Source of the DNA: Streptomyces sp. SirexAA-E
GTDB lineage: Bacteria; Actinomycetota; Actinomycetes; Streptomycetales; Streptomycetaceae
Reading direction: 5' to 3'
DNA: 64,000 nucleotides
NCBI RefSeq assembly: GCF_000177195.2
Contig: NC_015953.1
Coordinates: 4,340,001 to 4,404,000 of the forward strand
The notes under the pieces: model-generated
Seen by the model: only the letters and a program-made list of their open reading frames with translations
What the model was told of the DNA's origin: nothing
The model's database searches: none
In this document: in pieces, positions 17,421-26,135 of the stretch
Position numbering within the stretch: the first letter of the stretch is position 1
Layout of the letters: each line of letters starts with the position of its first letter
Program-made: the position numbers and the translations under genes

Positions 17421-17857
17421 TGCACCTCGCCTATCCCGCCGTGCTGGCCGTCCTCCTCTTCTGCACCGGGCTGTACGGCGTCCTCGCCCGCCGCAACACG
17501 ATCCTCGTCCTGATGTCCGTCGAGCTCATGCTCAACGCCGTCAACCTCAACCTGGTCGCCTTCGACGTGTGGCTCCGCGACACCCTCCACTCCGGCCAGG
17601 CGCTCACCCTCTTCACCATCGCCGTCGCCGCCGCCGAGATCGGCATCGGTCTCGCCATCGTGCTGGCCGTCCACCGCGACCGAGGCAGCTCCGGCAGTTC
17701 CGGCATCGACCGCCTCCGCGACACCGCCGAGACCGACGAGGCCGAAGAGCTCCCGGACGACGCGTACGCCGACGACACCACCGACGGCGCCCGCCCCACC
17801 GCAGACCAGGCCACTGCTCCGGCAGGGAAGGCACAGAAGGCAGAGGCCACCGCGTGA
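17420..17857 (+). CDS. nuoK: NADH-quinone oxidoreductase subunit K with acidic tail
   Basis: The 145-residue product has three membrane helices in residues 1-95, with the conserved buried glutamates in LMSVELMLNAVNLNL and AAAEIGIGLAIVLA that form part of the proton path. About 45 residues of charged, Asp/Ala/Thr-rich tail follow, while typical NuoK is ~100 residues. ATG at 17420 overlaps the nuoJ stop by 1 bp, and the stop overlaps nuoL by 4 bp. Confidence 0.95.
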   Translation: MHLAYPAVLAVLLFCTGLYGVLARRNTILVLMSVELMLNAVNLNLVAFDVWLRDTLHSGQALTLFTIAVAAAEIGIGLAIVLAVHRDRGSSGSSGIDRLRDTAETDEAEELPDDAYADDTTDGARPTADQATAPAGKAQKAEATA

Positions 17858-19854
17858 CCATCACGACCCTCGCCGTCCTCGTCCCCCTCCTTCCCCTCCT
17901 GGGCGCCGCGGCCGGTCTCCTGCTCGGGCGGACCGCCCCCGGCTTCGTCCGGCCGCTCGCCGTACTGCCCACGCTCGCCGCCGCGGTCATCGCGGTCGTC
18001 GTCGCCGCACGCCAGGGCGGCGGCCGGGCCGTCGACGCGGCCACCCAGCTCACCCCGACCGGCTCGGTCCCGATCGACCTCGCGCTGCACCTCGACGGCT
18101 TCGCCGTCCTCGTCGCCGTCCTCGTCGGGCTCGTCGCGACCTGCGTGCAGATCTACTCGACCGCCTACCTCAAGGACGACGCCCGCTACCCCTCGTACGC
18201 GGCCCTCGTCTCCCTCTTCACCTCCGCGATGCTGCTCGTCGTCTACTCCGGCGACCTGATGGTGCTCCTGGTCGGCTGGGAGATCATGGGCATCTGCTCG
18301 TACTTCCTGGTCGGCCACTACTGGGAGACACCCGAGGCCCGAGCCGCCTCCCTCAAGGCGTTCCTGGTCACCAAGCTCGGCGACGTGCCGTTCCTCATCG
18401 GGCTGTTCGCCCTCGCCGCGGACACCGGCTCCTTCCGCGTCACCAAGATCCTGGCCGCCGTCACCCACGGCGGACTCGACCACCCCACCCTCATCGCCCT
18501 GCTGCTCCTCGCGGGCGTCGCCGGCAAGTCCGCGCAGTTCCCGCTGCACACCTGGCTGCCCGACGCGATGGCCGGCCCCACGCCCGTCTCGGCGCTGATC
18601 CACGCCGCGACGATGGTCGCCGCCGGGATCTACTTCGTGGCACGCCTCCTCCCCGTCTTCGCCGCCTCCGGCGCCGCGCTCGTCGTACTCGCCGTGATGG
18701 CGGCCGTCACGATGATCGGGTCCGGGCTGGCCGCCCTCGCCCAGGACGACATCAAACGCGTCCTCGCCTACTCGACCATCGGCCAGCTCGGCTACATGTC
18801 CGGCGCCCTGGCCGTCGGCGACCGCGGGGCCGCCGTCTTCCACCTCCTGTCGCACGGGGCGTTCAAAGCCGTCCTCTTCCTCGCCGCAGGCGTCGTCATC
18901 CACGCGGCGGGCACCAACTCACTCGCCGCGATGTCCCGCATGGGCGGCCTGCACACGCGCATCCCCGACGCCTACTGGACGATGACCGTCGCCCTCCTCG
19001 CGCTCGCCGCCATCCCGCCGTTCGCCGGCTTCTTCTCCAAGGAAGCCGTCCTCGTCGCCGCCGAACACACCGCCTTCGGCGACCGCGACGTCGCCCCGGC
19101 CGCGGCCGGCTGGACGATCCTCGTCGCCGGACTGATCGCCGCCGTCCTCACCGCCGCGTACGCCACCCGCCTCTGGCTCCTGGCCTTCCGAGGGCGAGGC
19201 CCCGAGGCGCCCGACCACGGCCGGCAGCCCGCCGCGATGACCTCCGTCCTCTGGGTCCTGGCCGTGCCCACGATCGCCTTCGGGCTCGCCGCAGGCCCCC
19301 TCGGCGACTGGTTCGACGGGCACGCCCTCACCCCCTCGCTGCCGACCGCCGTGCTGTCCACCGGCGTCGGCCTTGTCGGCGGACTCGTCACCTACGGGGC
19401 CTGGCGGCACACCACCGCACTCGCCGCACGCCCCCCGGTCGGAGCCGTCTCCGCCCACCCCCAGGCCGAGCCCGCCCTCGTCGAAGCCGAGGCGATCACC
19501 TCGCACACCGCCGCCTACGGCACGATCGCGGGCGCGCCCGACCCTGCGGACCCCGGCCGTCTCCTGCTCGGCCCCCTCCACCGCCACGCGGTCACCGGCT
19601 TCCACCTGGACGCCCTCTACGCGACGCTCTTCGTCCGCCCGGTCCAGGCCGGCGCACGCCTCGTCCGCTTCCTGGACCGCGAGGTCGTCGACACCTACGT
19701 ACGCGGCGCGGGCGCCTCCGCCCGCGGGCTCGGTTGGCTCGTCCGCCGCTCCCAGACCGGCAACGTGCAGACCTACCTCGGCGCGCTGCTCGCCGGAACC
19801 CTCGTCCTGGCGATCGCCGCCGTCGTCTTTGCCAACGTCTACGCCGGGGCGTGA
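17854..19854 (+). CDS. nuoL: NADH-quinone oxidoreductase subunit L (antiporter-like)
   Basis: The 666-residue membrane protein is the distal proton-pumping subunit. Family features are MVLLVGWEIMGICSYFLVGHYW, KSAQFPLHTWLPDAMAGPTPVSALIHAATMVAAG, and LAQDDIKRVLAYSTIGQLGYM, all normal. Length is slightly above typical for NuoL, with a hydrophilic loop near residues 520-570 and the lateral helix expected near the C-terminus. GTG start overlaps nuoK by 4 bp. Confidence 0.96.
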   Translation: MTITTLAVLVPLLPLLGAAAGLLLGRTAPGFVRPLAVLPTLAAAVIAVVVAARQGGGRAVDAATQLTPTGSVPIDLALHLDGFAVLVAVLVGLVATCVQIYSTAYLKDDARYPSYAALVSLFTSAMLLVVYSGDLMVLLVGWEIMGICSYFLVGHYWETPEARAASLKAFLVTKLGDVPFLIGLFALAADTGSFRVTKILAAVTHGGLDHPTLIALLLLAGVAGKSAQFPLHTWLPDAMAGPTPVSALIHAATMVAAGIYFVARLLPVFAASGAALVVLAVMAAVTMIGSGLAALAQDDIKRVLAYSTIGQLGYMSGALAVGDRGAAVFHLLSHGAFKAVLFLAAGVVIHAAGTNSLAAMSRMGGLHTRIPDAYWTMTVALLALAAIPPFAGFFSKEAVLVAAEHTAFGDRDVAPAAAGWTILVAGLIAAVLTAAYATRLWLLAFRGRGPEAPDHGRQPAAMTSVLWVLAVPTIAFGLAAGPLGDWFDGHALTPSLPTAVLSTGVGLVGGLVTYGAWRHTTALAARPPVGAVSAHPQAEPALVEAEAITSHTAAYGTIAGAPDPADPGRLLLGPLHRHAVTGFHLDALYATLFVRPVQAGARLVRFLDREVVDTYVRGAGASARGLGWLVRRSQTGNVQTYLGALLAGTLVLAIAAVVFANVYAGA

Positions 19855-19857
19855 GCC

Positions 19858-21495
19858 GTGATCGATATCAGCCCATCCGTGATGCAGTTCCTTCTGGCGT
19901 TCGTCGTCGCCGCCCCGCTCCTCGGCGCCGTCGCCGCGCTGCTGCCCGCACCACCCGGGCTCAAGGGCAAGAACCCCGACCAGGCGGTGCTGCGCCACGG
20001 CGTGACCGTCACCGGCGTCGTCCTCTTCGCCGCACTCGTCCTCGTCGCGGGCTTCGACCACGACCACCCGTCGAACATGCAGGCGACCACCGACATCAGC
20101 TGGATCCCGGCACTGGACGTACGGATCCACCTCGGCACCGACGGCATCTCGCTCCCCCTTCTCGTCCTGACCGCGCTGCTGACCTTCCTCTGCGCGCTCT
20201 ACAGCTACTACAAGCTCCCCGCGGGCCCGTCCGCGAAGGGCTTCGTCGCCCTCGTCCTCGTCCTCGAGTCCGGCACGCTCGCCACGTTCGCCGTCCTCGA
20301 CCTCATGCTGTTCTTCCTGGCCTTCGAGATGGTCCTCATCCCGATGTACTTCCTCATCGCCCGCTGGGGCGGCGAGGGCAGGCAGCCCGCCGCCTGGAAA
20401 TTCGTCCTCTACACCCTGCTCGGCTCCGTCGTCATGCTGCTGGGGCTGCTCCTCGTCGGGCTGAAGAGCGGCACCTTCGACATGGTGGCACTCGCCACTG
20501 ACAACGGCCGTGGCCTCACCACGTCCGTGCAGGTCATCGCCGTACTCGCCATCGGTGTCGGCCTCGCCGTCAAGACCCCGATGTGGCCGCTGCACAGCTG
20601 GCTGCCGGACGCCCACACCGCGGCCCCCACCGTCGGCTCCGTGCTCCTCGCCGGCGTCCTGCTGAAGATGGGCACCTACGGGTTCGTGCGCATCCTGCTG
20701 CCCGTCGCCCCCGACGGCATGCGGACCTTCGCGCCCTACCTCGCCGCGTTCGCCGTCGTCGGCATCGTCTACGGATCCCTCGCCTGCCTCGCCCTGGCCC
20801 GCCCCGGCGCGAAGGGCGACCTCAAGCGGCTGATCGCCTACTCCTCCGTCGGCCACATGGGCTTCGTCCTCCTCGGCATCGCGACCATGACCCCCACCGG
20901 GGTCAACGGCGCGCTCTTCGCCAACATCGCCCACGGCCTCATCACCGGCCTGCTGTTCTTCCTGGTCGGCGCCGTCAAGGACCGCTACGGCACCGCCGAC
21001 CTCGACACCCTCTCCGGAGCCACCGGGGCCGCCCTCTACGGCCGCGCCCCGCGCCTCGGCGGGCTCCTCGCCTTCGCGGCGGTGGCCTCGCTCGGACTCC
21101 CCGGCCTCGCCGGATTCTGGGGCGAGATGCTCACCCTCTTCGGCGCCTTCGACCCCGCGGACGGGCTCAGTCGCCCCGCCTTCCTCACCTTCATGTCCAT
21201 CGGCGCCTTCGGAACCCTGCTCACCGCCGCGTACATGCTGATCGTGGTGCGCCGCGTCTGCATGGGCGATCCCCGAGCGGTGGCCGGGGACCGGGACGAG
21301 AGCCTCCCCGCGGCCGCCGACGGCCCCGGGCGGGGCGGCCCGGCGCCGCACCCGGTCGCCGACGTCCAGGGGTACGAATTCGCCGCCTGGACCCCGCTCG
21401 CCGCCCTCACCGTCCTCGCCGGACTCTGGCCCGCCGTCCTCCTCGGCCTCACCGACCCGGCCGTGCAGAAGCTCCTCGCAGGAGGCAAGTCGTGA
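19858..21495 (+). CDS. nuoM: NADH-quinone oxidoreductase subunit M (antiporter-like)
   Basis: The 545-residue protein carries NuoM motifs: FFLAFEMVLIPMYFLIARWGG, TPMWPLHSWLPDAHTAAPTVGSVLLAGVLLKMG, and KRLIAYSSVGHMGFV, with the charged residues used in proton translocation. A hydrophilic insertion near residue 480 separates the last helices. GTG start 3 nt after the nuoL stop; overlaps nuoN by 4 bp. Confidence 0.96.
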   Translation: MIDISPSVMQFLLAFVVAAPLLGAVAALLPAPPGLKGKNPDQAVLRHGVTVTGVVLFAALVLVAGFDHDHPSNMQATTDISWIPALDVRIHLGTDGISLPLLVLTALLTFLCALYSYYKLPAGPSAKGFVALVLVLESGTLATFAVLDLMLFFLAFEMVLIPMYFLIARWGGEGRQPAAWKFVLYTLLGSVVMLLGLLLVGLKSGTFDMVALATDNGRGLTTSVQVIAVLAIGVGLAVKTPMWPLHSWLPDAHTAAPTVGSVLLAGVLLKMGTYGFVRILLPVAPDGMRTFAPYLAAFAVVGIVYGSLACLALARPGAKGDLKRLIAYSSVGHMGFVLLGIATMTPTGVNGALFANIAHGLITGLLFFLVGAVKDRYGTADLDTLSGATGAALYGRAPRLGGLLAFAAVASLGLPGLAGFWGEMLTLFGAFDPADGLSRPAFLTFMSIGAFGTLLTAAYMLIVVRRVCMGDPRAVAGDRDESLPAAADGPGRGGPAPHPVADVQGYEFAAWTPLAALTVLAGLWPAVLLGLTDPAVQKLLAGGKS

Positions 21496-23027
21496 TCGTG
21501 GCAGCCGGCAGCACCACCGGGGCGGCGAGCCTCGTCCAGTCCGTCGACTGGCTCGCGATCGCACCCCCCGTCGTCGTCGCGGTGGCGGCCGTCGGCGTAC
21601 TCGTCGCCGACCTCTTCGCCGACGAACGGCGCAAGCCGCTCCTGGGATACGCGACCGTCGCCGCCCTCGTCGTCGCGCTCGGGTTCCTCGTTCCCCTGCG
21701 CGCCGGCGACCGCACCACCTTCTGCCTCACCGGCGAGGTACACGCGTGCAGCTACACCGCCGACCACTTCGCCCTCGTCATCCAGGCCCTCGTGCTCGGC
21801 GGAGCCCTCCTCACCGCGCTGCTCTCGCTCGGTGACACCCGCAGGCTCCCCGCCGGGGAGTTCTGGTTCCTGCTGCTGTCCTCCGCCGCCGGTGCCACGC
21901 TGCTGCCCGCCGCCCGCGACCTCGCCACCCTCGTCGTCGCCCTGGAAGTGGCCTCCCTGCCCGCCTTCGCCCTCGTCGGCATCAAGCGCGGCGACCGGCG
22001 CTCCTCCGAGGCGGCCCTGAAGTTCTTCCTCTCCTCCGTCGTCGCCACCGCCGTCATGCTGCTGGGCGTCAGCTTCGTGTACGCCGCCACCGGCACGATG
22101 CACCTCACCGAGATCGCCGGCCGCCTCGGCGACGTACCCGGACAGCTCGCCACCCTCGCCGGGGCGGGCGTCGTCCTGACCCTCGTCGGCTTCGCCTTCA
22201 AGACGGCCGCGGCCCCCTTCCACTTCTGGGTCCCCGACACCTACGTCGGTGCTCCGCTGCCCATCGCCGCGTACCTCTCGGTCGTCGGCAAGGCGGTCGG
22301 CTTCTCCGGCCTGATCCTGGTCACCGTGGTCGGCTTCCCGTCGTACGCCGACGTCTGGGGTCCCGCCCTCGCCGTCCTGGCCGCGCTCACCATGACCGTC
22401 GGCAACGTCGCCGCACTCCGGCAGAGCGCCACCCGGGCCCGCAGTGCCGTACGCCTCCTCGCCTGGTCCTCCGTCGGCCAGGCCGGCTACCTCCTCGTCC
22501 CGATCGCGGCCGCCGCGTACTCCAGCGACGAACAGATCGGCTCCACCGTCGCCTACGCCCTGATGTACGCCGTAGTGAACCTCGGCGCCTTCGCCGTCGC
22601 CGCCCTGGTGGCCCGCAGCCACCCCGGCAACCGCCTCGGCGACTATCGCGGCCTCTACGCCACCCGCCCCCTGGCCGCCCTGACACTGGCGTTCTTCCTG
22701 CTCTGCCTGGCCGGTCTGCCGCCCGGGATCATCGGGCTCTTCGCCAAGGTCACCGTCTTCTCCGCGGCCGTCGACGCCGGCCTCGGCTGGCTCGCCGTCG
22801 TCATGGCCGTCAACGTCGTGATCGCGCTGTACTACTACCTTCGGTGGACCGCGGAGCTCTTCCGCTCACCGGAGCCGGTGACCGGCGGCGAACAGCCCCC
22901 GGCGTCCCCCCGTCCCCGGGTCCCCGCGCCCCTCACCACCGCGATCGCCCTCACCGCGGTCGCCGGCGTGGCACTGTCCGGCGCACCCCAGCTCGTCCTC
23001 CGCTTCGCCGCCGTCGGCCTCTTCTGA
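21492..23027 (+). CDS. nuoN: NADH-quinone oxidoreductase subunit N (antiporter-like)
   Basis: The 511-residue product is the last gene of the operon. It has the NuoN pattern LEVASLPAFALVGIKRGDRRSSEAALKFFLSS, then FKTAAAPFHFWVPDTYVGAPLPIAAYLSVV and LLAWSSVGQAGYLLVPIAA. GTG at 21492 has AGGAGG 7 nt upstream, the strongest ribosome binding site in the operon; a GTG 6 bp later is less well placed. It overlaps nuoM by 4 bp. Confidence 0.95.
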   Translation: MIVAAGSTTGAASLVQSVDWLAIAPPVVVAVAAVGVLVADLFADERRKPLLGYATVAALVVALGFLVPLRAGDRTTFCLTGEVHACSYTADHFALVIQALVLGGALLTALLSLGDTRRLPAGEFWFLLLSSAAGATLLPAARDLATLVVALEVASLPAFALVGIKRGDRRSSEAALKFFLSSVVATAVMLLGVSFVYAATGTMHLTEIAGRLGDVPGQLATLAGAGVVLTLVGFAFKTAAAPFHFWVPDTYVGAPLPIAAYLSVVGKAVGFSGLILVTVVGFPSYADVWGPALAVLAALTMTVGNVAALRQSATRARSAVRLLAWSSVGQAGYLLVPIAAAAYSSDEQIGSTVAYALMYAVVNLGAFAVAALVARSHPGNRLGDYRGLYATRPLAALTLAFFLLCLAGLPPGIIGLFAKVTVFSAAVDAGLGWLAVVMAVNVVIALYYYLRWTAELFRSPEPVTGGEQPPASPRPRVPAPLTTAIALTAVAGVALSGAPQLVLRFAAVGLF

Positions 23028-23118
23028 GCGCCGTAGATCGGTTTGCCCGCCGGCCCGCGCACAAGGCATGGTCTTGGCTGCACGCGTCACCTGAAGAGAG
23101 CAAAGAGGAGCCGGAGCG

Positions 23119-23589
23119 GTGCTGAACGGGTTCAAAGACTTCATCCTGCGCGGAAACGTCATCTCCATGGCCATCGGCCTCGCCGTCGGCTCCGCGTTCA
23201 CCGCCGTCGTCACCGGCTTCAGCACGGCCTTCATCACGCCTCTGATCGGCCTGGCGACCGGCTCCGTCGGCGACTTCAGCTCCGCGGAGTTCTCCGTCGA
23301 GGGCGCCATCTTCCCCTACGGGAAGTTCCTCGCCGCGGCGATCGCCTTCCTCATCACCGCCGCCGTCCTGTACTTCCTGGTCGTGGTGCCCATGAACAAG
23401 GTGCAGAACCGCTTCACGGCCAAGGAGAAGGAAGAGGTCGACATCAAGGCGGCCCTCCGCGACTGCCCGCACTGCTACACGGAGATCCCGGCCGTCGCCT
23501 CCCGCTGCGCCCACTGCACCAGCCAGGTCGAACCGGACCCGGAGGCACGGGCGCTGGCGAACCTGCCCGCCCAGCCCGTCAAGAGCTGA
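23119..23589 (+). CDS. mscL: Large-conductance mechanosensitive channel with C-terminal Cys4 motif
   Basis: The 156-residue product begins MLNGFKDFILRGNVISMAIGLAVGSAFTAVV, the conserved MscL N-terminal amphipathic helix and first membrane helix, with the second helix near residues 72-92. MscL opens under membrane tension to release solutes during hypo-osmotic shock. After the charged cytosolic helix, the tail has CPHC and CAHC pairs spaced by ten residues, resembling a small zinc ribbon. GTG at 23119 has AGAGGAG upstream. It is a single-gene unit 91 bp after nuoN and followed by two hairpins. Confidence 0.93.
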   Translation: MLNGFKDFILRGNVISMAIGLAVGSAFTAVVTGFSTAFITPLIGLATGSVGDFSSAEFSVEGAIFPYGKFLAAAIAFLITAAVLYFLVVVPMNKVQNRFTAKEKEEVDIKAALRDCPHCYTEIPAVASRCAHCTSQVEPDPEARALANLPAQPVKS

Positions 23590-23590
23590 C

Positions 23591-23664
23591 CCGTACGAGG
23601 GCGGCGCACCCCCCACTCGTACGGCCCAGGGGCGGATCCACCCGGATCCACCCGGATCCGCCCC
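23591..23664 (+). terminator. Two consecutive hairpins downstream of mscL
   Basis: The first hairpin pairs 23591-23599 with 23616-23624 (9 bp, CCGTACGAG arms). The second pairs 23629-23639 with 23654-23664 (11 bp, GGGGCGGATCC arms); its loop and arms include a tandem GGATCCACCC repeat. No T-run follows, as is usual for Streptomyces terminators. Confidence 0.6.
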
Positions 23665-23804
23665 TTCGCCTTGTCCCCGGGGCGCCACCGGGCACAAGGG
23701 AACTAGCTTCCGCCGCCTCGCGTTGACCAGTACGGGAGGCTCCACTGGGGAGTGGAGCACCACCGAGCAAGGGTTCCCCTGCTGCACCACTTGGAGGGCG
23801 TACC

Positions 23805-24668
23805 GTGCACCGCCGGCACAACGGATTGAAGACCGCCGTACTTCTCGGGGGCCTGTCGGCCCTCATCATCGTCATCGGCAGCTTCTTCGGACGCACCGGG
23901 CTGATCGTGGCCCTGCTCGTCGCGGTCGGCACCAACGCCTACGCGTACTGGAACAGCGACAAGCTCGCCCTGAGGGCCATGCGGGCCCGCCCCGTCAGCG
24001 AATTCCAGGCGCCCCAGCTCTACCGCATCGTCCGCGAGCTCTCGACCGCGGCCCGCCAGCCGATGCCCCGGCTCTACATCTCCCCGACGCAGGCCCCCAA
24101 CGCCTTCGCCACCGGCCGCAATCCGCGCAACGCCGCCGTGTGCTGCACCGAGGGCATCCTCCAGATCCTCGACGAGCGCGAGCTGCGCGGCGTCCTGGGA
24201 CACGAGCTCAGCCACGTCTACAACCGCGACATCCTCATCTCGTCCGTGGCCGGCGCCCTCGCCTCCGTCGTGATGTTCCTGGTGAACTTCGCGTGGCTCA
24301 TCCCCGTGGGCCGGTCCAACGACGACGAAGGGCCCGGCATCGTGGGCATGCTGATGGTCATGATCCTCGGCCCGCTCGCCGCCTCCGTCATCCAGCTCGC
24401 CGTCAGCCGCTCCCGCGAGTACGAGGCCGACGCCTCCGGGGCCCAGCTCACCGGCGACCCCCTCGCCCTCGCCGCCGCCCTGCGCAAGCTCGACGCCGGT
24501 ACCAAGCAGCTACCGCTCCCGCCCGAGCCGAGGATCGAGACCGCGAGCCACATGATGATCGCGAACCCGTTCCGGCCCGGCCCCGGTCTGTCCAAGATGT
24601 TCTCCACACACCCGCCCATGGCGGAACGCATCGCCCGACTCGAGCAGATGGCAGGCTATCGACCGTGA
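23805..24668 (+). CDS. htpX: M48 membrane zinc protease HtpX
   Basis: The 287-residue protein has two N-terminal membrane segments (residues 9-45), the zinc motif HELSH at 133-137 in GVLGHELSHVYNRD, further hydrophobic segments at ~145-200, and the third zinc ligand Glu in SREYEADASGA. This is HtpX, a membrane-embedded metalloprotease of envelope protein quality control. GTG at 23805 has GGAGGG upstream. The stop overlaps the next gene by 4 bp. Confidence 0.94.
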   Translation: MHRRHNGLKTAVLLGGLSALIIVIGSFFGRTGLIVALLVAVGTNAYAYWNSDKLALRAMRARPVSEFQAPQLYRIVRELSTAARQPMPRLYISPTQAPNAFATGRNPRNAAVCCTEGILQILDERELRGVLGHELSHVYNRDILISSVAGALASVVMFLVNFAWLIPVGRSNDDEGPGIVGMLMVMILGPLAASVIQLAVSRSREYEADASGAQLTGDPLALAAALRKLDAGTKQLPLPPEPRIETASHMMIANPFRPGPGLSKMFSTHPPMAERIARLEQMAGYRP

Positions 24669-25057
24669 AGACAATCCTGAACGTCATATGGCTCGTCCTC
24701 AGCGGCTTCTGGCTCTTCCTCGGCTACCTCGCCGCAGGCGTCCTGCTGTGCATCACGATCATCGGTATCCCTTTTGGGATCGCCGCGTTCCGCATCGGTG
24801 TCTACGCCCTGTGGCCCTTCGGCTACACCGTCGTCGACCGGCGTGACGCCGGGGGCCCGTCCTGCGTCGGGAACGTCCTGTGGCTGATCCTGGCCGGCTG
24901 GTGGCTCGCGCTCGGCCACATCTTCACCGGCATCGCGCTGTGCGTCACGATCATCGGAATTCCGCTGGGCATCGCCAACTTCAAGCTCATCCCGGTCTCC
25001 CTGATGCCCTTCGGCAAGGAGATCGTCCGCAGCGACCAGCCGTTCGCCACCAGGTAG
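24665..25057 (+). CDS. YccF-domain inner membrane protein
   Basis: The 130-residue product consists of two YccF repeats, each with a hydrophobic hairpin: NVIWLVLSGFWLFLGYLAAG then CITIIGIPFGIAAFRIG, and NVLWLILAGWWLALGHIFTG then CVTIIGIPLGIANFKL, each ending in a 'P(F)G' turn. The function of the family is unknown. GTG start overlaps the htpX stop by 4 bp, so it is translationally coupled to the protease; a role in envelope homeostasis is inference from that. Confidence 0.9.
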   Translation: MKTILNVIWLVLSGFWLFLGYLAAGVLLCITIIGIPFGIAAFRIGVYALWPFGYTVVDRRDAGGPSCVGNVLWLILAGWWLALGHIFTGIALCVTIIGIPLGIANFKLIPVSLMPFGKEIVRSDQPFATR

Positions 25058-25082
25058 CACCCCCGGCCGGGCAACCGGAACG

Positions 25083-25122
25083 CCCGTCGGCTGCGTCCTG
25101 TCCTACAGGACCGACCGACGGG
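25083..25122 (+). terminator. Composite hairpin between yccF-type gene and GlsB-type gene
   Basis: An outer 8-bp stem (25083-25090 with 25115-25122) and an inner 7-bp stem (25095-25101 with 25105-25111) are separated by a small internal loop. It may end the htpX operon; it also ends just 4 bp before the likely ribosome binding site of the next gene, so it could affect its translation. Confidence 0.6.
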
Positions 25123-25135
25123 TAGATAGGCGACC

Positions 25136-25408
25136 ATGAGCATCATCAGCTGGATCATTCTCGGACTGCTGGCCGGAGCGATAGCCAAGATCCTGCTTCC
25201 GGGCAGGGACCCGGGCGGCATCATCGGCACCACGCTGATCGGCATCGTCGGGGCGTTCCTCGGAGGCTGGCTGTCGTCCCGCTTCCTCGACCGCCCCATC
25301 AGCACCGACTTCTACGACACGGCGACCTGGGTCGCGGCCATCGCCGGCTCCCTCGTCCTGCTCATCGCGTACCGGCTGCTCTTCGGCAACTCCCGCGACC
25401 GCCGCTGA
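25136..25408 (+). CDS. GlsB/YeaQ/YmgE-family membrane protein
   Basis: The 90-residue protein has three hydrophobic segments with a glycine-rich pattern: SIISWIILGLLAGAIAKILLPG, then GGIIGTTLIGIVGAFLGGWL, and a final helix WVAAIAGSLVLLIAYRLLF. This is the small 'transglycosylase-associated' (GlsB/YeaQ) family, linked in other bacteria to stress response; the biochemical role is unknown. ATG at 25136 has GATAGG 5 nt upstream. Confidence 0.9.
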   Translation: MSIISWIILGLLAGAIAKILLPGRDPGGIIGTTLIGIVGAFLGGWLSSRFLDRPISTDFYDTATWVAAIAGSLVLLIAYRLLFGNSRDRR

Positions 25409-25441
25409 CCGGAACCCCGGCCCCGGCACGGCCCGTCCCGT

Positions 25442-26134
25442 TCACAGCCCCGTCTCGCGCAGCGTCACGTTCAGCCGGCCGGCCCGCATCCCGGATGCGG
25501 CGCCGGCCGTTCCCTCGAAGACCCTCGTCACCCCGTGGAACGCGTACCGCGACGGGCCGCCGAAGACGAACAGATCACCGGAGGCCAGCTCCACGTCCGT
25601 GTAAGGCCGCCCCCGGTCCTGTGGGTTGCCGAAGCGGAACACACAGGTGTCACCGAGGCTCAGCGACACCACGGGAGCGTGGGACCGCTCCTCCTTGTCC
25701 TGGTGCATCCCCATCCGCGCGGCACCGTCGTAGAAGTTCACCAGCGCCGTGTCCGGCGCGTACGCCTCGGCGGCCACCGCGTCCTCGTACGCCTCCGCCA
25801 CCGCGGCGCGCCCCCACGCGGCCAGCCACTCCGGGAACGGCGCCACCCGCGCCCCGTTCACGTCGTCGGCCGTCCGCGCGTAGCGGTACGGCTGCCAGTG
25901 CCACCCCAGGCACACCGTCCGCACCGACATCACGCCGCCCCCGGGCAGCACGGTGTTCCGCAACGGCACGGGCCCCCGCGCCCACTCCCGGCAGGCTTCG
26001 ACCAGCTCCCGCTGCCGTTCCTCCGGCAGCCACCCGGGCACGTGCACGGCCCCCGGGGCCACGACCTTCCGCGGTCGCGGGAACAGCCCCTCGGACGGCC
26101 CCGGGACCCCGCGTCCGCCGCTCGGCCCCGCCAC
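25442..26134 (-). CDS. alkB: AlkB-family Fe(II)/2-oxoglutarate DNA dioxygenase
   Basis: The 230-residue protein shows the AlkB fold: VNFYDGAARMGMHQDKEE contains the HxD iron ligands, AFHGVTRVFEG the second histidine, and RLNVTLRETG the arginine that binds 2-oxoglutarate plus the conserved RxxxxxR. It should repair N1-methyladenine and N3-methylcytosine by oxidative demethylation. GTG at 26134 lies 1 nt after the ogt stop, so the two repair genes form an operon. Length is close to E. coli AlkB. Confidence 0.93.
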   Translation of the reverse strand: MAGPSGGRGVPGPSEGLFPRPRKVVAPGAVHVPGWLPEERQRELVEACREWARGPVPLRNTVLPGGGVMSVRTVCLGWHWQPYRYARTADDVNGARVAPFPEWLAAWGRAAVAEAYEDAVAAEAYAPDTALVNFYDGAARMGMHQDKEERSHAPVVSLSLGDTCVFRFGNPQDRGRPYTDVELASGDLFVFGGPSRYAFHGVTRVFEGTAGAASGMRAGRLNVTLRETGL

Positions 26135-26135
26135 G

